This document shows positions 1 through 7,096 of a stretch of DNA of 17,124 nucleotides, piece by piece. Position 1 is the stretch's first letter; each line of letters starts with the position of its first letter. Both the position numbers and the translations under genes were made by a program. Source of the stretch: AP-16 sp036395835 (GTDB taxonomy: Bacteria; Pseudomonadota; Alphaproteobacteria; Rhizobiales; Xanthobacteraceae); the NCBI GenBank assembly GCA_036395835.1, contig DASWCW010000301.1, forward strand, positions 1 to 17,124, in the 5' to 3' direction. The notes beneath the pieces were generated by a model. It saw only the letters and a program-made list of their open reading frames with translations, was not told the origin of the DNA and ran no database searches.

Positions 1-139
1 CGGCCAATTCTTCCGGCGTGGCGTGGTAGACGCCGTGCCGGCGCGCCTCGATTTCGAGCGCGATCTGCGCAAGCTCTTCCTGGTCTTCTTCCGGCCAGTT
101 GGCGACGCGAGCGAGCGTGTTCTTTACATCCGCATTCAT
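1..139 (-). CDS. Antitoxin-like protein, 5' part only (runs off left edge)
   Basis: The complement from an ATG at 139 is open to the window edge and gives 46 residues. It starts MNADVKNTLARVANWPEEDQ, continues with an acidic helix (EELAQIALEIEARR) and ends in YHATPEELA. The WPEEDQEEL helix followed by a (Y)xATPEEL segment resembles small antitoxins found beside RelE/ParE-type toxins in rhizobial genomes. In such modules the antitoxin binds and neutralises the toxin and represses its own promoter. A perfect 12-bp palindrome lies just upstream, which fits autoregulation. The toxin gene, if present, would lie downstream, beyond base 1. There is no strong ribosome binding site. The family call is by recognition of the sequence style; an unlinked small hypothetical protein is the alternative. 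Confidence 0.6.
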   Translation of the reverse strand, partial: MNADVKNTLARVANWPEEDQEELAQIALEIEARRHGVYHATPEELA

Positions 140-150
140 GGCTTTAATTT

Positions 151-162
151 ATCACGCGTGAT
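151..162. promoter_or_regulatory. Perfect 12-bp palindrome, candidate antitoxin operator
   Basis: ATCACGCGTGAT is a perfect palindrome centred 17-18 bases upstream of the antitoxin-like start codon at 139. An AT-rich stretch (GATAAATTA on the minus strand) lies between it and the gene and could be a -10 region. Type II antitoxins typically bind such short palindromes to repress their own operon. The operator role is inferred from position and symmetry. Confidence 0.45.
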
Positions 163-170
163 TTGGCGCT

Positions 171-295
171 GGTAGCCCGAATGGAGCGCTGAATCGCGGG
201 GTGTAATCGCCGGCTGAAAGGCCGCCGGTCCTCGCGAAAGCGGGGACCTCGATCGGCACTATTCCCGGATTTCGCTTCGCTCCATCCGGGCTACG
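171..295. repeat. Intergenic palindromic repeat element (degenerate inverted repeat)
   Basis: The left arm at 172-187 reads GTAGCCCGAATGGAGC. The right arm near 263-294 is, on the complement, GTAGCCCGGATGGAGCG followed by AAGCGAAATCCGGG. The arms therefore form an imperfect inverted repeat. Inside lies a second symmetric piece, CCTCGCGAAAGCGGGG, at about 230-245. GTAGCCCGGATGGAGCGAAGCGAAATCCGGG is a sequence I recognise as dispersed in intergenic regions of many alphaproteobacterial genomes. The left arm here is shorter and has drifted. It separates the antitoxin-like gene from the VWA gene and codes for nothing convincing. Confidence 0.7.
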
Positions 296-364
296 GATGG
301 AGCCACGCGAGCCGCGTCTTGACCCCGCCACCGCTTCGGCCGAAACCTGAGCCCGGAGCCGCCC

Positions 365-1540
365 ATGTTCGTGACCTTCTTCCAGGAGCTCAAGGCCGCC
401 GGCGTGCCGGTGACCCTGCGCGAATATCTGACCCTGCTTGAGGCCATGGAGCAGGATCTCGCCTCGCGGCGGGTCGAGGATTTCTACTATCTGTCCCGCG
501 CCGCGCTGGTGAAGGACGAGCGCAATCTCGACAAGTTCGACCGCGTGTTCGGCAAGGTGTTCCAGGGCATGGAACTCTTGGAGCAGGCGCTCGCGGCGGA
601 GATTCCGGCGGAGTGGCTGAAAAAGCTGATGGAGAAGAACCTCAGCGAGGAGGAGAAGAAGCTGATCGAGGCGATGGGCGGCCTCGACAAGCTCTTGGAG
701 ACGCTGCGCCAGCGCCTCGCCGAGCAGAAGGGCCGCCACCAGGGCGGCTCGAAATGGATCGGCACGGCAGGGACGTCGCCCTACGGCGCCTACGGCTACA
801 ATCCCGAGGGCGTGCGCATCGGCCAGGAGGGCAACCGCAATTTCCGCGCCGTGAAGGTCTGGGACAAGCGCGAGTTCCGCGACCTCGACGACACTGTCGA
901 GCTCAGCACCCGCAACATCAAGATCGCGCTCAGGCGCCTGCGCAAGTTCGCACGCACCGGCGCGCCGGACGAACTCGACCTCGAGGGCACCATCAAGAAG
1001 ACCGCGCACCGCGGCTATCTCGATCTCAAACTCAGGCCCGAGCGGCACAACGCGGTCAAAGTGCTGATCTTCTTCGACATCGGCGGCTCGATGGACTGGC
1101 ACGTCCAGGTCACCGAGGAGCTGTTCTCGGCGGCGCGCACCGAGTTCAAGCACATGGATTATTTCTATTTCCACAATTGCCTGTACGAGCGGGTGTGGAA
1201 GAAGAACCGCCGGCGCCACGACGACACCACGCCGACCTGGCAGCTGCTGCACACCTATCCGCACGATTACAAGGTGATCTTCGTCGGCGACGCCTCGATG
1301 TCGCCCTACGAGATCACGACGCCAGGCGGCTCGGTCGAGCATTTCAACGAGGAGGCCGGCGCGGTCTGGCTCGAGCGCATGACACGGACCTATCCGGCTT
1401 GCGTGTGGCTCAACCCGGTGCCGCAGGAGCAGTGGGACTACACCTATTCGATCCGCATGGTGCGCCAGCTCGTCGGCGAGCGCATGTATCCGCTCACGCT
1501 CGAAGGCCTCGACCGCGCCATGCGGGAATTGGTGCGGTGA
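365..1540 (+). CDS. CoxE-like VWA domain protein
   Basis: This 391-residue protein starts MFVTFFQELKAAGVPVTLRE and matches the CoxE-like, VWA-containing family (COG3825 type, about 390 residues). The N-terminal half is helical and charged (residues 1-125). The conserved block HRGYLDLKLRPERHNA at 215-230 leads into the VWA fold. The metal-site (MIDAS) segment is DIGGSMD at 238-244: the first Asp and last Ser are kept, but the usual first Ser of DxSxS is Gly, as I recall for this family. A second conserved piece is VGDASMSPYEI at 307-317. CoxE proteins normally act with a MoxR AAA+ ATPase in cofactor insertion or complex assembly. GGAG at 354-357 gives a ribosome site 7 bases before the ATG. 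No MoxR gene adjoins it; one lies at 8886-9731 on the other strand. The substrate is unknown. Confidence 0.85.
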   Translation: MFVTFFQELKAAGVPVTLREYLTLLEAMEQDLASRRVEDFYYLSRAALVKDERNLDKFDRVFGKVFQGMELLEQALAAEIPAEWLKKLMEKNLSEEEKKLIEAMGGLDKLLETLRQRLAEQKGRHQGGSKWIGTAGTSPYGAYGYNPEGVRIGQEGNRNFRAVKVWDKREFRDLDDTVELSTRNIKIALRRLRKFARTGAPDELDLEGTIKKTAHRGYLDLKLRPERHNAVKVLIFFDIGGSMDWHVQVTEELFSAARTEFKHMDYFYFHNCLYERVWKKNRRRHDDTTPTWQLLHTYPHDYKVIFVGDASMSPYEITTPGGSVEHFNEEAGAVWLERMTRTYPACVWLNPVPQEQWDYTYSIRMVRQLVGERMYPLTLEGLDRAMRELVR

Positions 1541-1562
1541 TCACCGCGCGCCTTACCGAATT

Positions 1563-2060
1563 CTATTGTGAGACTGCGGCATCCGGATTCGCCGGCGCCG
1601 CGCCCGCCCAACGACCGGCCTTCCACCAGTAAAGAAAACCGCCGAAGGCGCCGCATGACGCAACCAACGGCACATCTCCAATCCATGCTCCATGGAAGGC
1701 GAGGTAAGGAACTATGCCGCCGCGTGCGGTAAACACAGGCGTTGCCAGCACGCCGGTCAGCGCCCCAGAAACGATATAGTAGAAAATATTCCGAATGCGG
1801 AATTTCTCCGCAGTCAGGAATACAGCCACGATAGGGATCACCGCGGTAATCCAGGTAAACGCCGCGAAAAGCAGCCAATAAAAAAATAGAACGAGCAAAT
1901 TCATAATGACCCATAACAGAAATCTGCCAGGCGAAAAACTTGCGAGCATGAAGTCGTCGACGACGCCCTTGCTGGACCAGGCAATCAGCAATAGCAGGCT
2001 TGCCCCCGCAACGGCCCAGAGATGGCCGAACAGAAGTCGTTCGTCACGATGGATCGTCAT
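1563..2060 (-). CDS. Small multi-pass membrane protein, unknown function
   Basis: This 165-residue protein starts MTIHRDERLLFGHLW. It has about four to five hydrophobic segments, roughly at residues 13-28, 46-66, 68-83, 93-112 and 130-146. No family motif was recognised. The frame stays open upstream, but there it overlaps ycjF in a composition typical of a shadow frame. The ATG at 2060 overlaps the ycjF stop region by 17 bases, which suggests translational coupling as the last gene of the sixA-ycjX-ycjF unit. By eye its middle (about 1740-1920) is clearly AT-richer than its neighbours, hinting at a different history. It converges on the VWA gene with only 22 bases between the stops. An inner-membrane location is inferred from hydrophobicity; function is not assignable. 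Confidence 0.7.
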   Translation of the reverse strand: MTIHRDERLLFGHLWAVAGASLLLLIAWSSKGVVDDFMLASFSPGRFLLWVIMNLLVLFFYWLLFAAFTWITAVIPIVAVFLTAEKFRIRNIFYYIVSGALTGVLATPVFTARGGIVPYLAFHGAWIGDVPLVASCGAFGGFLYWWKAGRWAGAAPANPDAAVSQ

Positions 2061-3093
2061 CTGCAGCCTCCGGCTTGCGGCGGCCGATGAGGTCGCCGGC
2101 GAGGTCGGCGAGCAAAGGGCGCGGCAGCGCCGAAAACGGCAAGGGCCGCGCGACCTCGATCGCGGCGAGCCCGAGCCGCGCGGTGAGCAGGCCGTTGAGC
2201 ACGCCTTCGCCGAGCCGCGCCGAGAGTTTGGCCGCAATGCCGTGGCCGAGCACCTGTTGGATGAGGCTGTCGCCGGCCGCCATGCCGCCGGTGAGCGCGA
2301 GATGCGCGACGACATGCCGGAACAGGCGGATCAGGCCGAGCAGGCCGGGGCGGCCGCCGTAGAGATCGGCGAGGCGCCGGACCAGCAGGATGGAGTTGAC
2401 GAGCACGAACAGCATGTCGACCAGCGCGCGCGGGCTGATCGCGGTCACGACCGACACGCGCTTGGCGGCCGCGGCGACGCTGCGCCGCGCCTCCTCGTCG
2501 AGCGGCCCCATCAGCTCGCGCTCGGCGAGCCTTATGAGGTCAGCGCCGTCGATGATCTCCTCGATGTGGGTTGCCAGGACCGCGCGGCTGCGCGCGAGCC
2601 GGGGCTCGCTGCGCTCGAACGCGATCAGATCGCGCACGATCGCCTCGGCCTCCCGGCGATCGTCGGTCTCCAGCGCGGCTTGGGCCCGGACCTGCAGCTT
2701 CTCGATGTTCTTGAGCCGCTTGAGCCCGATCGCTTCGCGGGCGACGATCGCCGCGAGCGCTGCGAGCGCCAGTGCGGCGCAGGCGGCGCCCAAGACGCCG
2801 AGCCATTCCGCGCGCGCGGAAAGGCTCTCGACGAGCCTTGTGCCCAGCAGCCCGAGCCCGAGCACGACGAGCCCGCCCAGCGCCGACCAGAACAGCGTGC
2901 CGAACGGAAAGCGGCGCCGGCTCGGGGCAGTGGGCACCGCCGCGGCCGCGGCCGGTACGGCAGGCTCCGGCGCGGGCGTGACGACGATGCTGCCGCCGGC
3001 GGGGACCTGCGTGCGGCCTTCGGCTTGCGCGGGGGCGAGCACGACATCGGGGTCGTCTAGGCGGAACGCAGCGGGCTTGCGGGCGCGGGTCAT
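2044..3093 (-). CDS. YcjF-family membrane protein (DUF697)
   Basis: This 349-residue protein has a Pro/Ala-rich cytoplasmic N-terminus (1-60). Two membrane helices follow at about 64-86 and 97-118, then a helical linker carrying EKLQVRAQAALETDDRREAE. The C-terminal domain (about 190-340) contains KRVSVVTAISPRALVDMLFV and a GEGVLNGLLTARLGLAAIE stretch typical of YcjF/DUF697 proteins. Its start codon overlaps the ycjX stop in an ATGA arrangement (3090-3093), so the two are almost certainly co-translated. In enterobacteria YcjX and YcjF form a pair linked to the phage-shock response. No psp genes are visible here, so the role is probably envelope-related but undefined. Confidence 0.88.
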   Translation of the reverse strand: MTRARKPAAFRLDDPDVVLAPAQAEGRTQVPAGGSIVVTPAPEPAVPAAAAAVPTAPSRRRFPFGTLFWSALGGLVVLGLGLLGTRLVESLSARAEWLGVLGAACAALALAALAAIVAREAIGLKRLKNIEKLQVRAQAALETDDRREAEAIVRDLIAFERSEPRLARSRAVLATHIEEIIDGADLIRLAERELMGPLDEEARRSVAAAAKRVSVVTAISPRALVDMLFVLVNSILLVRRLADLYGGRPGLLGLIRLFRHVVAHLALTGGMAAGDSLIQQVLGHGIAAKLSARLGEGVLNGLLTARLGLAAIEVARPLPFSALPRPLLADLAGDLIGRRKPEAADDDPS

Positions 3094-4586
3094 GGGAAAC
3101 GATCTCCGAGCAGGAATTGGAGCGCCCGGTCAAGCCGGATGTGCGGCAGCGTGACGCTGCCGGTCTGGCTCGCTTCGAGCGGCGGCGGACGGAAGCGCAG
3201 AAACCGGTAATCGGCTTGCTCGACCGGTCCCGCGCTCAGGCCCCGGAAGGGCTCGGCACCGGCGAGGAGCGCGCCGGAATCCTCGGGAAGATCGCCGGGA
3301 AAGGCGGCGATTTCCGTCGATCCGTCGAACACCTCGGTTCCGGCGGCCTCGCCCGCGGCCGGAACCCCGATGATCGAGGGCAAACGTTCGCGGCCGCGCG
3401 CAACCGTCGCCTCCCGGGTCGCGCGCACCGCCGCCAGCGCCACCACGTCGATCCGGGCGCCCGAGAATTTTGCGCGCTCGATCGCCTGCGTGGTCATGCG
3501 GGCAAGAATGCGTTCCAGCCGATCATGGCTCGAATGATGCAAATGGTCGGCCTTGGTGGCGGCGAACAGGAAGCGATCGATGCGTGGGCGCATCAATGCG
3601 CTCGCAAAAGTCCATCGGCCCGGACGAAAGCAGGCAAGGATCGCCGCAAGCGTGGCTTCGAGGTCCTTGACGGCCGCGGGCCCGGCATTGAGCGCCGCCA
3701 GGGCGTCCACCAGCACGATCTGGCGATCCAATCGGGCGAAATGCTCGTGAAAGAACGGACGCACCACGAGGCTTTTGTAGGCTTCGAACCGGCGCTCCAT
3801 CATGGACTGGAGCGAGCCCTTGCGGGCCGGCGTCGCCTCGCCGTCGAGCGCGAGCGGCGCGAACGTGAAGGCGGGCGCGCCCGCGCGCTCGCCCGGCATC
3901 AGGAATCGGCCCGGCGGCAGCAGACTCAGGGCGTAGCGCGCATCTCGGCAGGCGCGAAGATAATCGGTGAACAGCTTGGCGGCGGTGAGCGCCGCCTGTT
4001 CGTCCTCGCCGGCTTGCGGGTCGAGCGCCGCGAGATGCGCGTGCCATCGGCTCGCGAGCTTGCGGCGGGGCTCCTCGTAGGAGAGCTTCAGCGCCTGGGC
4101 CGACCATTCGCGATAGCTCATCGTGAGCAGCGGCAGGTCGAGCAGCCACTCGCCGGGATAATCGACGATATCGAGGGTCAGCGTGCGGTCGGCGCCGCCT
4201 CGAGACTGATATTCGACGACGAGCCGCAGCTCGCTCACGCGGCGCGTCGAGTCCGGCCAGGCCCGATTCTCGACCAGCGCCTCGACATGCCGCTCGTACT
4301 CGAACCGCGGCACCGCGTCGTCGGGCTGCGGTTCGAGCCGCGCCCGCGCAATGCGCCCGGAAGCCAGCGGCTCGAACACCGGCAGCCGGGCGCCGTGCAT
4401 GAGATCGTGCACCAGCGCCGTGATGAACACGGTCTTGCCTGCGCCGGAGAGGCCGGTCACGCCGAGACGGACGGTCGGGTGCAGCAGGTGGCCGCCGAAC
4501 TCGAGCAGCGCGCGTGCCGCCAGCCGGGCTTCATCGGCGATCGCCTGGATTCGCGTGAGCATGGGAGAGGCAGAAATGCTGCGCAT
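3090..4586 (-). CDS. YcjX-family P-loop NTPase
   Basis: This 498-residue protein belongs to the YcjX (DUF463, COG3106) P-loop family. The Walker A motif is GLSGAGKT at 45-52. The family block DYPGEWLLDLPLL is at 142-154, where a Walker B/switch-like region is expected. A TKAD sequence at 344-347 resembles the G4 base-recognition motif of GTPases. It overlaps ycjF by 4 bases, and its ATG (4584-4586) directly abuts the sixA-like stop codon (4587-4589). A second in-frame ATG at 4562 would remove eight residues; neither has a strong ribosome site, so the start is uncertain. The nucleotide hydrolysed and the partner beyond YcjF are not evident from sequence. Confidence 0.88.
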   Translation of the reverse strand: MRSISASPMLTRIQAIADEARLAARALLEFGGHLLHPTVRLGVTGLSGAGKTVFITALVHDLMHGARLPVFEPLASGRIARARLEPQPDDAVPRFEYERHVEALVENRAWPDSTRRVSELRLVVEYQSRGGADRTLTLDIVDYPGEWLLDLPLLTMSYREWSAQALKLSYEEPRRKLASRWHAHLAALDPQAGEDEQAALTAAKLFTDYLRACRDARYALSLLPPGRFLMPGERAGAPAFTFAPLALDGEATPARKGSLQSMMERRFEAYKSLVVRPFFHEHFARLDRQIVLVDALAALNAGPAAVKDLEATLAAILACFRPGRWTFASALMRPRIDRFLFAATKADHLHHSSHDRLERILARMTTQAIERAKFSGARIDVVALAAVRATREATVARGRERLPSIIGVPAAGEAAGTEVFDGSTEIAAFPGDLPEDSGALLAGAEPFRGLSAGPVEQADYRFLRFRPPPLEASQTGSVTLPHIRLDRALQFLLGDRFP

Positions 4587-5114
4587 TCAATCCGTCGCCA
4601 GGTCGAGCTGGCGGGGCGCGACGAAGCGATCGAGCCGTCCCGATTTCGGGTGGAGCTTGCCCCAATCGTCGATCGGAAAGTCGATCACGGCGAGGCCGGC
4701 GGTCGGAAATTTCTCCAGCAGACGCTGGCGGGCATCGACATCGCCCGAGGCGATCAGGAGCTCGGCGAGGTCGCGAAGCCCGGGATTGTGCCCGACCACG
4801 AGCAGCACGTGGACGTCGCGCTGGGTCGATTTGATCGCATCGAGGATAGCCTTGGGGCCGGTCTCATAGAGCCGCTCGTCGTAGCTGACCGGGGGGGCAT
4901 TGCGAAAAGCCTCGGCAACGAGGCCCCAGGTGTCGCGTGCACGCGTGGCGGTCGAAGCGAGCACCAGATCCGGGACGAGCGCGTGATGAGCCATATAGGC
5001 CCCGACCCGCGGCGCCGCATCGCGCCCGCGCGAGGCGAGTGCCCGGTCCTGGTCCTTGAGCCCGATTCCGGTCCAGTTGGACTTGGCGTGACGCAGCAGA
5101 ATGAGGCGGCGCAT
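4587..5114 (-). CDS. SixA-like phosphohistidine phosphatase (histidine phosphatase family)
   Basis: The 175-residue protein begins MRRLILLRHAKSNW. R8-H9 forms the RHG-type motif (here RHA) carrying the catalytic histidine, and the second catalytic histidine is H109 in VGHNPGL. STATRARDT at 54-62 supplies the conserved arginine region. This layout matches SixA-type phosphatases, which remove phosphate from histidine phosphotransfer domains. The open frame extends to 5543, but the family N-terminus and the motif position fix the start at 5114. A GAGGAA sequence lies about 14 bases upstream, rather far for a ribosome site. It is the first gene of the leftward unit, with its stop touching the ycjX start. 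Whether it acts on a phosphorelay such as CckA-ChpT is speculation. Confidence 0.87.
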   Translation of the reverse strand: MRRLILLRHAKSNWTGIGLKDQDRALASRGRDAAPRVGAYMAHHALVPDLVLASTATRARDTWGLVAEAFRNAPPVSYDERLYETGPKAILDAIKSTQRDVHVLLVVGHNPGLRDLAELLIASGDVDARQRLLEKFPTAGLAVIDFPIDDWGKLHPKSGRLDRFVAPRQLDLATD

Positions 5115-5208
5115 GGCGAAAAGTCGATTTCCTCGGCCGGAGAGTCTAGCATGCCGGCCGCGACCGGCCATCGCTGCGACGCGGGCGCCCGGGCGCGGAT
5201 TTTCGTCG

Positions 5209-5224
5209 CAATTGCCTGGAATTG
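5209..5224. promoter_or_regulatory. Inverted repeat upstream of the oxidoreductase
   Basis: CAATT-GCCTGG-AATTG is an inverted repeat with 5-bp arms and a 6-base spacer, ending 22 bases before the start codon at 5247. It sits in the 132-bp gap between the divergent sixA-like and oxidoreductase genes. A GC-rich perfect palindrome, GCGCCCGGGCGC (5185-5196), is just upstream. The position would suit an operator, but short symmetric sites occur by chance. Confidence 0.2.
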
Positions 5225-5246
5225 TCACAGCGAAGAGCGAGGAACC

Positions 5247-6932
5247 ATGGCCGAAACGGGCGGAGTCGACGGACCCAGGTGGTACGCGCAGACGAGTGTT
5301 GCCGCGCCGGAACGCGCGCCGCTCGTCCAGGACGCCGACGTCGACGTCTGCGTGATCGGCGGTGGTCTCGCCGGCCTCACCGTGGCGCGCGAGGTCGTCC
5401 GCCGCGGCTGGTCCGTCGTGGTGCTGGAAGCCGAGAAGATCGCCTGGAACGCGTCGGGGCGGAACGCCGGCTTCGTCGCTGCGGGGTTCTCGGAGCGGAT
5501 CGAGAACATCGTCGAGCGGGTCGGCCTCGGCCGGGCGAAGCAATTATGGGCGCTGTCGGAGCAGGGCGTCGATTACGTGCGCGCCACGATCCGCGAGACC
5601 GGCATGCCGGGCGTGACCCCGGTCGAGGGCCGGCTGATCGTGCTGCGAAGGGACGCCGAGGATGAGCTGTTGCGGCACGTCGCCATGATGCGGGTCGATT
5701 TCGGCGCCCAGCTCGATGCCTGGCCGACCCAGCAGGTTCGCGACGTGCTGCGCAGCGAGCGGTATTTTCAGGCGGTGCATCTGCCGCGCGCGTTCCAGAT
5801 CCACCCGCGCAATTACGCGCTGGGGCTCGCCGCGGCCGCCGAGCAGGCCGGCGCCCGCATCTTCGAAGGCACGCCGGCGCTGGCGATCGATTCCGCGGGC
5901 GTGCGCAAACGCATCGATACGCCGAAGGGCCGGGTGCGGGCCGGGCACGTGGTGCTCGCGGGCGGCGCGCATCTCGGCTCGGTGTTCCGCGCGGTATCGG
6001 ATACGCTGCTGCCGGTCTCGAGCTACATGGCCGTCACGGCGCCGCTCGGCGAAGCCCTTTCCGAGGCGGTCCGCTATCGCGGCAGCGTGTCGGATACGCG
6101 CCGCGGGGGCGATTACTACCGCATCGTCGAGGGCGATCGGTTGCTGTGGGGCTCCCGCATCAGCACGCGAATCTCCGCGCCGCGCGGATTGGCCGGCGCG
6201 ATCGAGCGGGATATCCGCAGCGTCTATCCGCAGCTCGGCGCCGTGAAGGTCGACCACGCCTGGTCCGGTCTCATGAGCTACGCCGTCCACAAGATGCCGC
6301 TGATCGGCGAGGTGACGCACGGCGTGTGGCTCGCCGGGGCGTTCGGCGGCCACGGCATCAACACGACGGCGATGGCCGGCGATCTGATCGCTTCCGCGAT
6401 CATCGCGGGGGACGATCGCTGGCGGCTGTTCTCCTCCTACGAGCTGGTCTGGACCGGCGGCGCGTGGGGACGCGCGGCGGCGCAAATCCTGTTTTGGGCA
6501 CGACGGCTGCAGGACGTGGTCTCGGAAAATTTGGCGCAGCGTCGCGACAGCGCGCGCCAGCGGGCAACCGCGCAAGCCAGGCGCGAGGCGGCCGCACACG
6601 AGCGGCGCACCGCCGAAGCCGTGGAGCACAGCGCCGCGGAAGACGCGGTGCGGGCCGCGGCCGAGGAGAGCGCGCAGCACTTCGCGGCCGCGCAACGCAG
6701 CGCGGCGCAACTGTCACGGCAAGCTGGCGTGCAGGCCAAACAGCCCCGCCGCATCTCCGAGGTCGTGGCGGCGCACAATGTCGAATTGCTGCGGCCCGCG
6801 CGCACGGGGGGCGAAGCCGAATCGGGCGACCAAGGCGGTCATGGCAGCGAGCGCGCGCCGGCCGCTCCCGCCGAACCCGCTGCGCCTCGGCCGCGGGCGA
6901 CCAAACCGAGCCGAAAGGCGAAGCGGACCTAA
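5247..6932 (+). CDS. FAD-dependent amine/amino-acid oxidoreductase with charged C-terminal tail
   Basis: This 561-residue protein is a DAO-family flavoenzyme resembling gamma-glutamylputrescine oxidoreductase (PuuB-type). The FAD dinucleotide-binding motif is VIGGGLAGL at 36-44. NASGRNAGFV (68-77) and the C-terminal FAD block AGAFGGHGINTTAMAGDLIA (363-382) are diagnostic. Such enzymes oxidise amines or N-methylated amino acids using FAD and oxygen or a quinone; the substrate is not readable here. The catalytic part ends near residue 430. About 130 further residues are rich in Ala, Arg and Glu, probably helical or coiled-coil, and end in a Pro/Lys/Arg tail (TKPSRKAKRT). The start is the ATG after AGCGAGGA, a good ribosome site. 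The frame is open far upstream, but that stretch is antisense to real genes. It seems to be monocistronic. Confidence 0.85.
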   Translation: MAETGGVDGPRWYAQTSVAAPERAPLVQDADVDVCVIGGGLAGLTVAREVVRRGWSVVVLEAEKIAWNASGRNAGFVAAGFSERIENIVERVGLGRAKQLWALSEQGVDYVRATIRETGMPGVTPVEGRLIVLRRDAEDELLRHVAMMRVDFGAQLDAWPTQQVRDVLRSERYFQAVHLPRAFQIHPRNYALGLAAAAEQAGARIFEGTPALAIDSAGVRKRIDTPKGRVRAGHVVLAGGAHLGSVFRAVSDTLLPVSSYMAVTAPLGEALSEAVRYRGSVSDTRRGGDYYRIVEGDRLLWGSRISTRISAPRGLAGAIERDIRSVYPQLGAVKVDHAWSGLMSYAVHKMPLIGEVTHGVWLAGAFGGHGINTTAMAGDLIASAIIAGDDRWRLFSSYELVWTGGAWGRAAAQILFWARRLQDVVSENLAQRRDSARQRATAQARREAAAHERRTAEAVEHSAAEDAVRAAAEESAQHFAAAQRSAAQLSRQAGVQAKQPRRISEVVAAHNVELLRPARTGGEAESGDQGGHGSERAPAAPAEPAAPRPRATKPSRKAKRT

Positions 6933-7096
6933 GCCCGTTCTCACATTCCTCGCGAAAATTCCGCAAGAAACTCGATCATGCAGGCGGCAGCGGCGCCAAT
7001 CCAAGCCGTGGACTGAATCTATTCAATCAAAAGACGTTTTCCTGCAAATGAAAGGTCGTTAGCCGGGAATGAGCTCGCAGTCACTCGCTGTCGCCC
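6933..7096. other. Convergent intergenic gap, nothing recognised
   Basis: These 164 bases lie between the convergent oxidoreductase and hydrolase stops. The middle (7010-7055) is AT-richer than its surroundings. I see no clear stem followed by a T-tract on either strand and no open frame worth calling. Confidence 0.5.

Noticed and set aside
152..1342. A 396-codon minus-strand frame
   Set aside because: It is antisense to the VWA gene and its end runs through the palindromic repeat, whose translation is a familiar spurious peptide.
3117..5246. Long plus-strand open frame running into the oxidoreductase
   Set aside because: It is antisense to ycjX and the sixA-like gene, which have clear motifs, and its translation shows no family resemblance. 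High GC makes such shadow frames common.
5115..5543. N-terminal extension of the sixA-like protein
   Set aside because: The catalytic RHA motif belongs at the very N-terminus in this family, and the extension overlaps the oxidoreductase on the other strand.
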